DNA of 64,000 bases from Chitinophagales bacterium (GCA_026936105.1 JAIXKI010000002.1:650713-714712), one strand, 5' to 3'. Shown: positions 28,176-36,837, counted from the stretch's first letter. Made by a program: numbers and translations. The notes: generated by a model not told the origin, from the letters alone.

Positions 28176-28307
28176 CTAGAAAATATTTTTTCGATTCCGT
28201 ACCGGTTGTAAAACCAGTTGGGGTTGATTTTGCTTTTTGAGCTTCCTGAGAAATTGTTGCAAAGCTTCCCTGATGCGTTGCGTCTTCTTTTGAACAGACT
28301 TTTTCAT
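28176..28307 (-). CDS. Possible small basic protein, 43 residues
   Basis: An ATG at 28307 opens a 43-codon frame ending in TAG at 28176. The product begins MKKSVQKKTQRIREALQQF and has 14 Lys/Arg and many Gln, with few acidic residues, so it is a strongly basic helical peptide. It starts 24 nt downstream of the stop of the fibronectin-like gene on the same strand, close enough to share its mRNA, and a hairpin lies just beyond its end (28110-28127). I do not recognise a family. Chance cannot be excluded for a frame this short. Confidence 0.35.
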   Translation of the reverse strand: MKKSVQKKTQRIREALQQFLRKLKKQNQPQLVLQPVRNRKNIF

Positions 28308-28330
28308 CCGGCTGTTGTGTTTTTATTTAA

Positions 28331-28786
28331 TTAAAGGTGTGCCTGGTAGTCCCGGCTTTCATTCATTTGTGCAGGGGTCACCTCAATGGTTTGTGAATAA
28401 AAACCTGATCCTCTTTTGTCAATTACTTTTAACCGGTATTGTATTTTTTGATCAGTTGCTTTTTCATAATACATATAGTTATCTGTTCCCGGGTTGTCGG
28501 TTCCAAAAACCAGGGCAGCAGTTTTAAAGTTTTTTCCGTCGGTGCTTTTTTCGATTTCAAATTGATTTATTTCATCATTGCCGTTTACTTTCCATTGCAG
28601 GTCAACTTTGTCGCCGTTAATTCCAGCGGTGAAATTGAAAACTTCCACAGACTTGTCAATATCGTTCACTCTTGTTATTGCGGAGCGGGAACTGCTGGAT
28701 ACAGATAGGCCCTCTTCCGGGCTTAGGGAAAAATAGATGCCACCGAGTAATATCCCAATACTTAAGAAAGATGTATATAGTTTCAT
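28331..28786 (-). CDS. Small exported fibronectin-like protein
   Basis: I place the start at ATG 28786, where a membrane/signal segment begins (MKLYTSFLSIGILLGGIYFSL); a TTG nine codons upstream is less likely. The 151-residue product has one beta-sandwich segment (KVDLQWKVNGNDEINQF, EKSTDGKNFKT, QYRLKVIDKRG). Its motifs closely parallel the fibronectin-like domain of the type IX cargo at 22811-24088, but there is no C-terminal sorting domain. It could be anchored by the N-terminal helix or be a free periplasmic module. Confidence 0.75.
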   Translation of the reverse strand: MKLYTSFLSIGILLGGIYFSLSPEEGLSVSSSSRSAITRVNDIDKSVEVFNFTAGINGDKVDLQWKVNGNDEINQFEIEKSTDGKNFKTAALVFGTDNPGTDNYMYYEKATDQKIQYRLKVIDKRGSGFYSQTIEVTPAQMNESRDYQAHL

Positions 28787-29066
28787 TTCCAGGGCTTTGA
28801 ATGATAAATTCAACTTCCCACAGAAATACTGGATAATATGATCATTTCATTGAGGAATTGGAATACGGATCAAAAGACACAAACCACTTTGAGCAGAATT
28901 CAATCCGGTAACATTTTTGATTCCGGTACGATTGCTTGTCGTAGTTTTACGAGGAATTATGTGGTTTTCTGAATCTGAAACAAACCTAATATGCAAAAGC
29001 AGATTTTGCAAGGTTTTTCTTAAAAATATTTTTGAGATCCACATATGGCGATAAAGGATAAGCGTC

Positions 29067-29093
29067 TTGCCGACCTAATCTGCATTAAATTTG
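29067..29093 (+). promoter_or_regulatory. Promoter of the class D-like gene
   Basis: CTTG (TTG 29067-29069) and TAAATTTG (29086-29093) are 16 nt apart; the -7 box is exact and ends 16 nt before the ATG at 29110. Confidence 0.55.
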
Positions 29094-29109
29094 CACAAAC
29101 AATTTACGA

Positions 29110-29916
29110 ATGCGCCGGATCAGTCTTTCCCTTGTTATTGCACTATTGTTTTATTCCTGCAGCCCTAATAATGTGAAACAGGACAATAGCCTCAAAAAAT
29201 ATTTTGATAAGCAGAATGTCCATGGTTGTTTCGGTTTGTTTGATAACGGGAGCGGCAGATTCACTATTTATAACCTGATGCGTTACCGGGACAGCAGCTT
29301 TGCCCCTGCCTCTACTTTCGATATTGTAAATTCTTTGATAGGATTGCAGACCGGAAAGATCATTAATGACAGCATGATAATCAGGTGGGATGGCGTAAAG
29401 AGAGAAAAAGATGACTGGAATAAAGATCTTACTATGGGCGAAGCTTTTAAAATATCCGCATTGCCTTATTTTCAGGAAGTAGCATCCCGGATCGGTAAAG
29501 ACACCATGCAGGCATACCTGGACACACTGGGATACGGAACAAAAAAGATAAAGACCGGTATAGATAGTTTTTGGTTCGATGATTCTCTCAGGCTCACTCC
29601 TGACGAAGAACTTGGCCTAGTAAAAAGATTATATTTCAGTCAACTGCCTTTTTATAAGTATAACCAGGAGATCGTGAAAAAAAATATGCTTATAGAAAAT
29701 AATTCCAACTACAAACTGAGCTATGTGAACGGTGGCTATTCTGCCGGTAAGGAAAGAATAGGATGGATTGCGGGATGGATCGAAGAAAACCAGCATCCGT
29801 ATTTTTTCGTGTTGAATACCCAATCGCCTGATCCGGGTGATAATACCGGCGAGGTGCGCATTAAGATCCTCAAAGAAATATTGAAACATCTGGGCTTCCT
29901 AGAAGGAAAGAAATGA
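29110..29916 (+). CDS. Class D beta-lactamase-like lipoprotein lacking key catalytic residues
   Basis: This 268-residue protein is probably a lipoprotein (MRRISLSLVIALLFYSC). Its order of motifs is that of class D (OXA) enzymes: the active-site segment PASTF (Ser68), the following LIGLQTG and IRWDG, then LGYGT, and near the C-terminus the strand region YVNGGYSAG before IGWIAGWIE. Canonical enzymes have STFK and KTG. Here the lysine is replaced by Asp71 (STFD), and the KTG triad is replaced (NGG). The carboxylated lysine needed for catalysis is therefore absent, and beta-lactam hydrolysis is unlikely. It may be a penicillin-recognising sensor or a structural homologue. It stands 37 nt before batB but has its own promoter. 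Confidence 0.85.
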   Translation: MRRISLSLVIALLFYSCSPNNVKQDNSLKKYFDKQNVHGCFGLFDNGSGRFTIYNLMRYRDSSFAPASTFDIVNSLIGLQTGKIINDSMIIRWDGVKREKDDWNKDLTMGEAFKISALPYFQEVASRIGKDTMQAYLDTLGYGTKKIKTGIDSFWFDDSLRLTPDEELGLVKRLYFSQLPFYKYNQEIVKKNMLIENNSNYKLSYVNGGYSAGKERIGWIAGWIEENQHPYFFVLNTQSPDPGDNTGEVRIKILKEILKHLGFLEGKK

Positions 29917-29953
29917 TTAGCACAATTATTGTTTTGTCTGGCGTACAATACTT

Positions 29954-30955
29954 ATGAATTTTCAATTTCAATACAGCAACCTGTGGATGCTGCTTGTTGC
30001 GATCCCTGTAGGCATCATCTTTTATCTGTTACTCCTTCGCTGGAAAAGAAAGACAATAAAACGCATCGGCGATGAAAAACTGGTGTGTACGCTGATCAGT
30101 AACTATTCATCCAAAAGATTTGCTGCCAGATGGTCTGTTTTTTCACTGGCATTTGTATTCGGTGTATTGGCTTTGATGAATCCGAGGATACCCGGCGAGC
30201 CGGATAACCTGTCAAGAAAAGGTATTGACGTGGTTTTTGCCCTGGACCTGAGTAAAAGTATGCTGGCAACTGATGTAACGCCTAATCGCCTGGAAAAAGC
30301 AAAAGAATTCATTGCTCAGATGATTGGCAAGATGCCGGATGACAGGGTTGCCCTGGTTTGGTTTGCGGGCTCAGCCTATTTGCAAATGCCTATGACCAAT
30401 GATGAGAATGTTGCAAAAATGTATGTTTCCACTGCAGATCCGAATGCCATTCCGGTACCAGGAACTGTGATAAGCAAAGCTTTGGAAAAGAGTGGCGATG
30501 CCTTTACTGATGATGTCGAAAGATTTAAAACGGTGATCCTGATCACCGATGGAGAAGATCATGACCCGGATGCAATAAAGACCGCAGCATCACTCGCTGA
30601 TAAAGGAATCATGATCAATACTGTTGGGATAGGATCAGCACAGGGAACTTCATTTACCGACCTTACGACGGGAGAACTAAAAAAAGACGACCGGGGGAAT
30701 GTGGTCATTACAAAATTGAATGAAGAAGAATTGAAACAGATAGCAGAAAAGGCCAATGGCGCATATATTCATTTACAGGACACCGGTGAAGCAGTGAAGA
30801 GCATGATGAGTTATTTATCAGGCATACAGAAAAAAGCAGTTCTTGATAAATCAGCATTAAGTTACCGTTCACTCTATTACTGGCCGGCAGCGCTTTTACT
30901 CGCATTGCTGCTGATCGAAAATTTTATTTCTGAAAGAAAAAAGGTAGAGGTATGA
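29954..30955 (+). CDS. batB: BatB-like von Willebrand A membrane protein
   Basis: This 333-residue protein has a membrane helix at each end (about 10-28 and 307-325) plus one near 60-76. Between them is a VWA domain whose metal-binding DxSxS site is Asp98-Leu-Ser100-Lys-Ser102 (ALDLSKSM), with the conserved Thr and ITDGEDHD segment downstream. This is the layout of Bat (Bacteroides aerotolerance) proteins, which assist stress tolerance at the inner membrane. Its stop overlaps the start of the TPR gene by four nucleotides (ATGA), so the two are translationally coupled. The other Bat genes and MoxR are not adjacent. BatA is an alternative label. Confidence 0.85.
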   Translation: MNFQFQYSNLWMLLVAIPVGIIFYLLLLRWKRKTIKRIGDEKLVCTLISNYSSKRFAARWSVFSLAFVFGVLALMNPRIPGEPDNLSRKGIDVVFALDLSKSMLATDVTPNRLEKAKEFIAQMIGKMPDDRVALVWFAGSAYLQMPMTNDENVAKMYVSTADPNAIPVPGTVISKALEKSGDAFTDDVERFKTVILITDGEDHDPDAIKTAASLADKGIMINTVGIGSAQGTSFTDLTTGELKKDDRGNVVITKLNEEELKQIAEKANGAYIHLQDTGEAVKSMMSYLSGIQKKAVLDKSALSYRSLYYWPAALLLALLLIENFISERKKVEV

Positions 30956-31548
30956 AGCAACTGATATATCCGGTGGTGATATTATTCTTATTCAATTGCG
31001 GGAATGCCGATGCACAGAATGCCGGTAAGATCATTCAAAAAGGGAATGAGTATTATAAGAAGCATCAATACGATGAAGCGCTGAAAGAATACAGTAAGAT
31101 AAATGAAGGGGATCCTTTGAGTGAAACAGCGAGATACAATTATGCCAATACATTGTACCGGTTGAGAAGGAAAGATGAAGCTTTGAAAACCTTCAGGCAG
31201 CTTTCCGAAATCTCAAAAGACACGTCATTCCTCTCGGAATTGTCATACAATGAAGGAGTGGTCTTAAGCAGTGAAGGGAATCTGGAAGAAAGTATCGGAG
31301 CGTATGAGCAGGCGCTGATATTCGATCCGCAGGACCAGCAGGCAAGGGAGAACCTGCAAAAAGCGCTACTGGAATTAAAAAAGAAAAATCAGGCTTCCAA
31401 ACAAAAACAACCTCAGCAAAAGCCCAAGATCAATCCTAAAGACGCTTCAAAAAAACTGAAACAACTGGAGCAAAAAGAAAAACAGGTGCAACAGCGGGTG
31501 CAAAAAGAAAGATCTGTTGATTCTGTTTCAAAAGCTAAAGATTGGTAA
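30952..31548 (+). CDS. batC: BatC-like TPR protein
   Basis: This 198-residue protein has a signal peptide (MKQLIYPVVILFLFNCGNADAQ; a lipobox Cys at FNC is possible). It carries about three TPR repeats (GNEYYKKHQYDEALKEYSKI, ANTLYRLRRKDEALKTF, AYEQALIFDPQDQQARENL). A Lys/Gln-rich tail follows, ending in KAKDW. BatC proteins pair with BatB and are thought to scaffold the complex in the periplasm. It overlaps batB by 4 nt and ends 50 nt before ispG. Confidence 0.82.
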   Translation: MKQLIYPVVILFLFNCGNADAQNAGKIIQKGNEYYKKHQYDEALKEYSKINEGDPLSETARYNYANTLYRLRRKDEALKTFRQLSEISKDTSFLSELSYNEGVVLSSEGNLEESIGAYEQALIFDPQDQQARENLQKALLELKKKNQASKQKQPQQKPKINPKDASKKLKQLEQKEKQVQQRVQKERSVDSVSKAKDW

Positions 31549-31569
31549 GAACAAGTACCCTTTCTTCGC

Positions 31570-31577
31570 TAATTTTG
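31570..31577 (+). promoter_or_regulatory. -7 box (TAATTTTG) of ispG
   Basis: TAATTTTG matches TAnnTTTG, 20 nt before the preferred ispG ATG at 31598 and just after the batC stop. Confidence 0.5.
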
Positions 31578-31597
31578 TACTCTTATTTTGTTTAATA

Positions 31598-33685
31598 ATG
31601 CAATATTATTGCGAATCACTTACTCAATATAAAAGACTTCTGACCAAAGAAGTGCGAGTTGGGAATTTATTGTTGGGGAATTATCATCCTGTCCGTGTGC
31701 AAACAATGACCACTACGGATACTATGAATACCATTTTGACGGTGGAACAAAGTATCCGGTGTATTGAAGCAGGTTCCGAATTGATACGCATCACGGCGCC
31801 TTCTAAAAATGAAGCTGAGAATTTACTTAATATAAAGAATGAACTGCGCAGGAGAGGATATGACACTCCGCTGGTGGCTGATATACATTTTACTCCCAAT
31901 GCCGCAGAGATTGCAGCAAGGATCGTAGAAAAAGTGAGGATCAATCCAGGTAACTATGTGGACAAGAAGAAATTTGAAGTGGTTGATTATACCGATTCTG
32001 CCTATAATGAAGAAATCGAAAAGATCCGTCAGCGATTCATTCCATTGATAAAGATCTGTAAGGAATATGGTACTGCTATGAGGATCGGGACCAACCATGG
32101 TTCTCTCAGCGACAGGATCATGAGCCGCTATGGCGATACCCCGTTTGGAATGGTGGAAAGCGCTATGGAGTTTCTGCGTATTGCCAGAGATGAGAATTAC
32201 GATCAGATCATTTTGAGTATGAAGGCCAGCAACCCCCAGGTGATGGTGCAGGCAAACCGGTTGCTGGTAAAAACCATGTTTGAAGAATTTGGTGAATGTT
32301 ATCCGTTGCATCTCGGAGTAACTGAAGCCGGTGATGGCGAAGATGGAAGGATTAAAAGCGCTGTTGGTATCGGCACACTACTCGAAGACGGCCTGGGCGA
32401 TACGATCCGTGTTTCGTTGACAGAAGATCCTGAACTGGAAATTCCGGTATGCAGGAACCTGGTGAAAAGATACAGTGATCTCTCACTTTCACTACGGCAA
32501 GATAAACTTCAGAAAGAAACAATAACCGTAATAAAAGGAGATGCGGAAAAGTTTGCGGATGTAAACAACAAAGTTGTTTCGGATGAGAAACTTCCTTATG
32601 ATCCGTTTGAGTATTCAAGAAGGGAAACAGCAGCAGTGGATAATACCGGGGGAAAAAATGTACCGGTAGTGATTGCAGATATGAGAAAGATGGGTAAGAT
32701 CACTCAGAAAGACCTGACACCGGTCGGATACAGGTATATTGCCCGTAATGGTAAATGGCATATGGATGATATGGCTGCTGATTATATTTGGGTCAGCCAG
32801 GTTCCTGATTTTGAATTGCCGGAAACTTTAAAAGCGATCTGTGATCAAAGGACATGGATGACCGCATCCGGTAAAGAAAAATATTTTCCATTGCTTGAAG
32901 TGGAAGAATATCTTGATGAAAAAACCGCAAGGTCTGACAGGATGAACTTTGTAACGCTGGAATGTTTTTCAGGAAAGTATGACCAATCCCGAACAGAAAA
33001 ATTATTTTCCAAAATAAAAGCTGACCCTTCTGTTGTTCTCTGTTTGTATTCTGCCAACAGGAATGCCATGCAAAGTGTCCGCCGTATGTTTATGGAATTA
33101 ATGGATCATCAGATCAAAAGCCCTGTCATTTTGATGACGGAAAGCAATTGGCAGACCCCGGATGAACATTTGATTCATTATGCTATTGAAACCGGCGCTT
33201 TGTTTCTGGAAGGAATGGGTGATGGGATCTGTCTGGAAATGACGGATAAAAGTTATGAGTATTCTGCAGTGCACAAAGAACAACTAAGATCATCGGGCCG
33301 TAATTATCTGCTTAATCAAACTACCGAACAATTCATCAACAATACAGCATTCACCATTTTGCAGGCCACAAGGACCCGCATTTCTAAAACGGAATATATT
33401 TCCTGTCCCAGTTGCGGAAGGACCTTGTTCGATCTTCAGGAGACCACTGAAAAGATCCGTGAACGGACCAATCATTTGAAAGGAGTTAAGATAGCCGTTA
33501 TGGGCTGCATTGTGAACGGCCCCGGCGAAATGGCTGATGCCGATTTCGGATATGTAGGAAGCGGCCCCGGAAAGATCACTCTTTATAAAGGTAAAGAGGT
33601 GGTAAAAAGAAATGTGAACAGTGAGGTGGCTGTGGATGAACTGATCAAATTACTCAAGGAAAGCGGGGTCTGGGTGGATGCTTAA
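31598..33685 (+). CDS. ispG: 4-hydroxy-3-methylbut-2-enyl diphosphate synthase, long form
   Basis: The start is set at ATG 31598 (695 residues), since a frame back to 31517 runs into batC and the -7 box lies between. It is the MEP-pathway enzyme that converts MEcPP to HMBPP using a [4Fe-4S] cluster. The N-terminal TIM barrel is clear (VRVQTMTTTDTMNT, ADIHFTPNAA, VRINPGNYVD, MRIGTNHGSL). An inserted middle domain of about 250 residues marks the three-domain form found in plants, Chlamydiae and Bacteroidota. The C-terminal cluster domain holds the ligands SCPSCGRT and MGCIVNGPGE. It is followed 9 nt later by the YhhN gene. Confidence 0.95.
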   Translation: MQYYCESLTQYKRLLTKEVRVGNLLLGNYHPVRVQTMTTTDTMNTILTVEQSIRCIEAGSELIRITAPSKNEAENLLNIKNELRRRGYDTPLVADIHFTPNAAEIAARIVEKVRINPGNYVDKKKFEVVDYTDSAYNEEIEKIRQRFIPLIKICKEYGTAMRIGTNHGSLSDRIMSRYGDTPFGMVESAMEFLRIARDENYDQIILSMKASNPQVMVQANRLLVKTMFEEFGECYPLHLGVTEAGDGEDGRIKSAVGIGTLLEDGLGDTIRVSLTEDPELEIPVCRNLVKRYSDLSLSLRQDKLQKETITVIKGDAEKFADVNNKVVSDEKLPYDPFEYSRRETAAVDNTGGKNVPVVIADMRKMGKITQKDLTPVGYRYIARNGKWHMDDMAADYIWVSQVPDFELPETLKAICDQRTWMTASGKEKYFPLLEVEEYLDEKTARSDRMNFVTLECFSGKYDQSRTEKLFSKIKADPSVVLCLYSANRNAMQSVRRMFMELMDHQIKSPVILMTESNWQTPDEHLIHYAIETGALFLEGMGDGICLEMTDKSYEYSAVHKEQLRSSGRNYLLNQTTEQFINNTAFTILQATRTRISKTEYISCPSCGRTLFDLQETTEKIRERTNHLKGVKIAVMGCIVNGPGEMADADFGYVGSGPGKITLYKGKEVVKRNVNSEVAVDELIKLLKESGVWVDA

Positions 33686-33694
33686 AAACGACCA

Positions 33695-34366
33695 ATGAAT
33701 AGAAATCGCTGGATCATTCTGTATCTGATCATTCTTATTCTTCACCTGACAGGGATCCTTCTGGATAATGAAATGGTGCAGGTAATTACCAAACCATTAT
33801 TGGTCGCTTTCCTGATATTTTATTTTTTTCTCAGAACCAGGGTCTGGAATGATGTTCTGAAAAAATGGATCACGGCGGCTTTGTTCTTTTCATGGCTCGG
33901 TGATGTAGTACTCATGTTTCAAAATGATAAACAGATCTTTTTTTTGCTTGGATTATCATCATTTCTTATAGCACAGGTATTTTACATCTTATCATTTCAA
34001 ATTATCAGGATAAGAGAAGGAGTAAAAAATTATTGGCCTTTTTTACTGATCGTTCTGATCTATTATGTTGCATTGATCGTATTGCTTTCTCCTTATCTCG
34101 GGAAAATGGGATTCCCTGTACGGATTTATGGAATGGTGATCAGCTTTATGTTCCTTCTGGCCCTGCATCTTTTGTATATTAAAAACAAGGCAGCGGGGAG
34201 ACTGATGATGAACGGAGCCCTGCTTTTTATTATTTCAGATTCTATTCTGGCCATTGATAAATTTTATGTGCAGTTTGGAGCGGCAGACCTGGTGATCATG
34301 CTTACTTATGGCCTGGCACAATTGCTGATCACGGATGGAACTTTAAAGTACATTCGTAAAGATTGA
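33695..34366 (+). CDS. YhhN/TMEM86 family membrane protein (lysoplasmalogenase-like)
   Basis: This 223-residue protein has about eight membrane helices. It carries the YhhN signatures KPLLVAFLIFYF near residue 33, FSWLGDVVLMF near 65-75 and LFIISDSILAIDKF near the C-terminus. The Asp residues in GDVVLM and SDSILA are the conserved polar positions of the family. Eukaryotic TMEM86B hydrolyses the vinyl-ether bond of lysoplasmalogen; bacterial members are less studied. It starts 9 nt after ispG and is probably on the same transcript. Confidence 0.88.
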   Translation: MNRNRWIILYLIILILHLTGILLDNEMVQVITKPLLVAFLIFYFFLRTRVWNDVLKKWITAALFFSWLGDVVLMFQNDKQIFFLLGLSSFLIAQVFYILSFQIIRIREGVKNYWPFLLIVLIYYVALIVLLSPYLGKMGFPVRIYGMVISFMFLLALHLLYIKNKAAGRLMMNGALLFIISDSILAIDKFYVQFGAADLVIMLTYGLAQLLITDGTLKYIRKD

Positions 34367-34430
34367 ACCCGGAGAAAATATTTTATCCCGATATAAATGT
34401 ATTGCTGCAAAACATCGTTGTATAGCTTCC

Positions 34431-34438
34431 TATCTTTG
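34431..34438 (+). promoter_or_regulatory. -7 box (TATCTTTG) of the LpxL-like gene
   Basis: TATCTTTG is an exact consensus match and ends only 7 nt before the ATG at 34446, so transcription should start at or within a few nucleotides of the start codon. Confidence 0.6.
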
Positions 34439-34445
34439 CCTCGCT

Positions 34446-35324
34446 ATGTATTATTTGGTTTACGGATCGTTGTACGTACTTTCTCTGATGCCATTAGGCA
34501 TCCTGTATCTGTTTTCAGATTTTGCTTACTTCCTGATCTATTATGTGATCGGCTACCGGAAAGAAGTTGTATTCAATAATCTGAAACAGGGTTTCCCCGA
34601 AAAAACAGAGAAGGAAAGAAAGAAGATCGCAAAGAAATTTTATAGAAATTTTACGGATACATTTATTGAAGCAATAAAAATGATCTCCGCATCCGATCGT
34701 TTTATCGAAAAAAGGTTCCATGCGGACTGGGAATATGTAAACAAATATCATGGCAACGGAAGAAGTGTTCAGTTCCTGCTGGGCCATAATTTTAACTGGG
34801 AGTGGGCCAACCTGGTGGCTGCAAAAAGATTGAAGTACCTTTTTCTTGCTGTATATATGCCGTTAACCAATAAGGTTATGGATCGTTTGTTTTACAACCT
34901 GCGTGCAAAAAGAGGAACAAAACTCCTTCCTGCTACCAATATGCAGGAAGCCATGATGCCCTACCGCCATCTTCAATATCTGTTAGCATTGGTTGCGGAT
35001 CAGAATCCGGGAGTACCTGCAAAGGCATGGTGGTTTAATTTTTTTGGCAAACCTGCTCCTTTTGTCAAAGGGCCCGAAAAAGGAGCAAGGAATAATAATA
35101 CGATAGTAATTTTTGTATTTATACATAAGCCCAAACGAGGGCATTATGAAATGGTGTTTTCTCTTGCTGAAGAGAACCCGAATGCATTGCCCGAAGCAGC
35201 ACTCACCAGAAAGTTTGTCCGTTACCTTGAAAATGTCATTCGTCAGTACCCGGATATGTGGTTATGGAGCCATCGCAGGTGGAAATATGATTGGAAGCCG
35301 GAGTATGGAGCGATCATTGAATAA
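34446..35324 (+). CDS. Lipid A acyltransferase (LpxL/HtrB family)
   Basis: This 292-residue inner-membrane protein has an N-terminal hydrophobic anchor (about 7-35). The catalytic HX4(D/E) dyad is His114-x4-Glu119 (GHNFNWEW), followed by the family's PLTNKVMDRLF region. ADQNPG and the C-terminal MWLWSHRRWK (conserved HRRWK) close the domain. It transfers a secondary acyl chain to Kdo-lipid A, or to ornithine or other lipids in some Bacteroidota. The start is the ATG directly behind a -7 box. It is convergent with the persulfide dioxygenase gene, and the 58-nt gap shows no clear terminator. Confidence 0.93.
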   Translation: MYYLVYGSLYVLSLMPLGILYLFSDFAYFLIYYVIGYRKEVVFNNLKQGFPEKTEKERKKIAKKFYRNFTDTFIEAIKMISASDRFIEKRFHADWEYVNKYHGNGRSVQFLLGHNFNWEWANLVAAKRLKYLFLAVYMPLTNKVMDRLFYNLRAKRGTKLLPATNMQEAMMPYRHLQYLLALVADQNPGVPAKAWWFNFFGKPAPFVKGPEKGARNNNTIVIFVFIHKPKRGHYEMVFSLAEENPNALPEAALTRKFVRYLENVIRQYPDMWLWSHRRWKYDWKPEYGAIIE

Positions 35325-35382
35325 AATTCCGTTGCAGCAGCAATTAAATTCTGATCTCCTTACTTCATGATGCGGAAATCTT

Positions 35383-36792
35383 TCAATTTAGAATAGCTGC
35401 TTCTTTAACGATCTCTACGTTTTGAATCGCACTGATCTTTTCCCATCCGCCCGATACGTTTCGAAGGTTATGAATTCCCCGGCGTTTAAGTAATGAAGCG
35501 GCAATAACGCTCCTATATCCTGCGGCACAATGTATATAAATGTTATAATGATCTTCGAGATCGCCAAGGTTACCGGAGTCAGTTAATTTGTCCAAGGGTA
35601 TATTGACAGCATCTTTAAGATGGCCATCTGCATATTCTGCCGGCTTTCGGACATCCAGTATCAGCAAATTTTTATCAAACGGGATGTCCAGCATCAATTC
35701 ATGAGGCTCTACATTAATGATCATGTTGATCTCTTCACCGGCTTTTTTCCAGGCTTCAAAATCTCCTTTCAGATAACCGGCCATCTTATTAAAGCCTACC
35801 CTGGCAAGACGTATGATGCTTTCTTTTTCTTTTCCGGGTTCTGTAATTAATAATATGGGTTTATCGAAAGGTAGCAGGCTGCCGGCCCATTCTGCAAATC
35901 TTCCTTCAAGACCAATGTTGATCGAGCCGGGAACAAAACCGGATGTAAAAATATCAGCAGGCCTTGAATCCAGGATGATCACATCATCGTTCATTTTCGT
36001 TTTGAATTCTTCCACTGACAATGACCTCAGTCCCTGTTTCAGGATCTCACTCAGGCTTTCGTATCCTTCCTTATTGATCATTGCATTTACCGGAAAGTAG
36101 TGCGGAGGACTGGGTATACCTTTGGTGACCTCCCGGATAAATTCCTCTTTGGAAGACGCCTTCATGGCATAGTTTGTCCTTTTTTCTTCACCAATGGTGC
36201 TTTGTGTATTTGGTCCCAGGTTCTTTCCGCATGCACTTCCGGGACCGTGTGCCGGATATACGATCACCTCATCTGACAGGGGAAATAATTTTGAATGTAT
36301 GCTGTCGTACATCATTCCTGCAAGATCTTCCGTGGTGATCTCATTTTCTTTTTGTGCCAGATCAGGCCGGCCTACGTCACCGGCAAAAAGAGTATCACCG
36401 GTGAAAACACAGTGGTCTTTTCCATTCTTATCTTTTAGCAGATAACAGGAAGATTCAAGTGTATGGCCGGGTGTATGTAATACTTCTATGCTGAGTTCAC
36501 CCAATTGAAATCTTTCTCCATCCTTTGCAATGTGTACGGGAAGTTTGGTTTCCGTTTGCGGGCCATAAATCACCGGGGCGCCGGTGGCTTTACTTAGATC
36601 CATGTGGCCGCTTACGAAATCAGCATGAAAATGAGTTTCGAAAATATATTTAACAATTGCCTTTCTGGTATTGGCAAGATCAAGATAGGGATCTATATCA
36701 CGGATGGGATCAATGACCGCTGCTTCACCATTGCTCTCAATATAATATGCGGCTTCACTCAGGCAGCCTGTATATAATTGTTTTATAAACAT
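35383..36792 (-). CDS. Persulfide dioxygenase-like MBL-fold protein with two rhodanese domains
   Basis: This 469-residue cytoplasmic protein begins with a metallo-beta-lactamase domain (1-240). The metal site includes His54, His56 and Asp58 (ETHFHADF) and further His at VYPAHG. Two rhodanese domains follow. The first (about 265-350) has no Cys at its active loop and is probably inactive. The second has Cys422 in the loop HCAAGYR. This matches CstB/Blh-type enzymes that oxidise persulfides and glutathione or CoA persulfide to sulfite/thiosulfate, dealing with sulfide stress. An ArsR regulator is encoded 93 nt upstream on the same strand, with a hairpin terminator between, so both probably have promoters of their own. 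Confidence 0.9.
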   Translation of the reverse strand: MFIKQLYTGCLSEAAYYIESNGEAAVIDPIRDIDPYLDLANTRKAIVKYIFETHFHADFVSGHMDLSKATGAPVIYGPQTETKLPVHIAKDGERFQLGELSIEVLHTPGHTLESSCYLLKDKNGKDHCVFTGDTLFAGDVGRPDLAQKENEITTEDLAGMMYDSIHSKLFPLSDEVIVYPAHGPGSACGKNLGPNTQSTIGEEKRTNYAMKASSKEEFIREVTKGIPSPPHYFPVNAMINKEGYESLSEILKQGLRSLSVEEFKTKMNDDVIILDSRPADIFTSGFVPGSINIGLEGRFAEWAGSLLPFDKPILLITEPGKEKESIIRLARVGFNKMAGYLKGDFEAWKKAGEEINMIINVEPHELMLDIPFDKNLLILDVRKPAEYADGHLKDAVNIPLDKLTDSGNLGDLEDHYNIYIHCAAGYRSVIAASLLKRRGIHNLRNVSGGWEKISAIQNVEIVKEAAILN

Positions 36793-36812
36793 TGGTTGTA
36801 GAGTTTTGACTA

Positions 36813-36820
36813 CAAAGCTA
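36813..36820 (-). promoter_or_regulatory. -7 box (TAGCTTTG) of the persulfide dioxygenase gene
   Basis: The minus strand reads TAGCTTTG 20 nt upstream of the ATG at 36792, just past the terminator hairpin at 36838-36862. It fits an independent promoter after the arsR transcript ends. Confidence 0.5.
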
Positions 36821-36837
36821 ACTTATAAAAAACAGAA

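Noticed and set aside
28847-29044. Minus-strand frame of 65 codons upstream of the class D-like gene
   Set aside because: No motif or ribosome-site support; it lies in the spacer that should hold divergent promoters.
31517-31597. N-terminal extension of ispG
   Set aside because: It overlaps batC, and a -7 box (31570-31577) lies inside it, so the ATG at 31598 is preferred.
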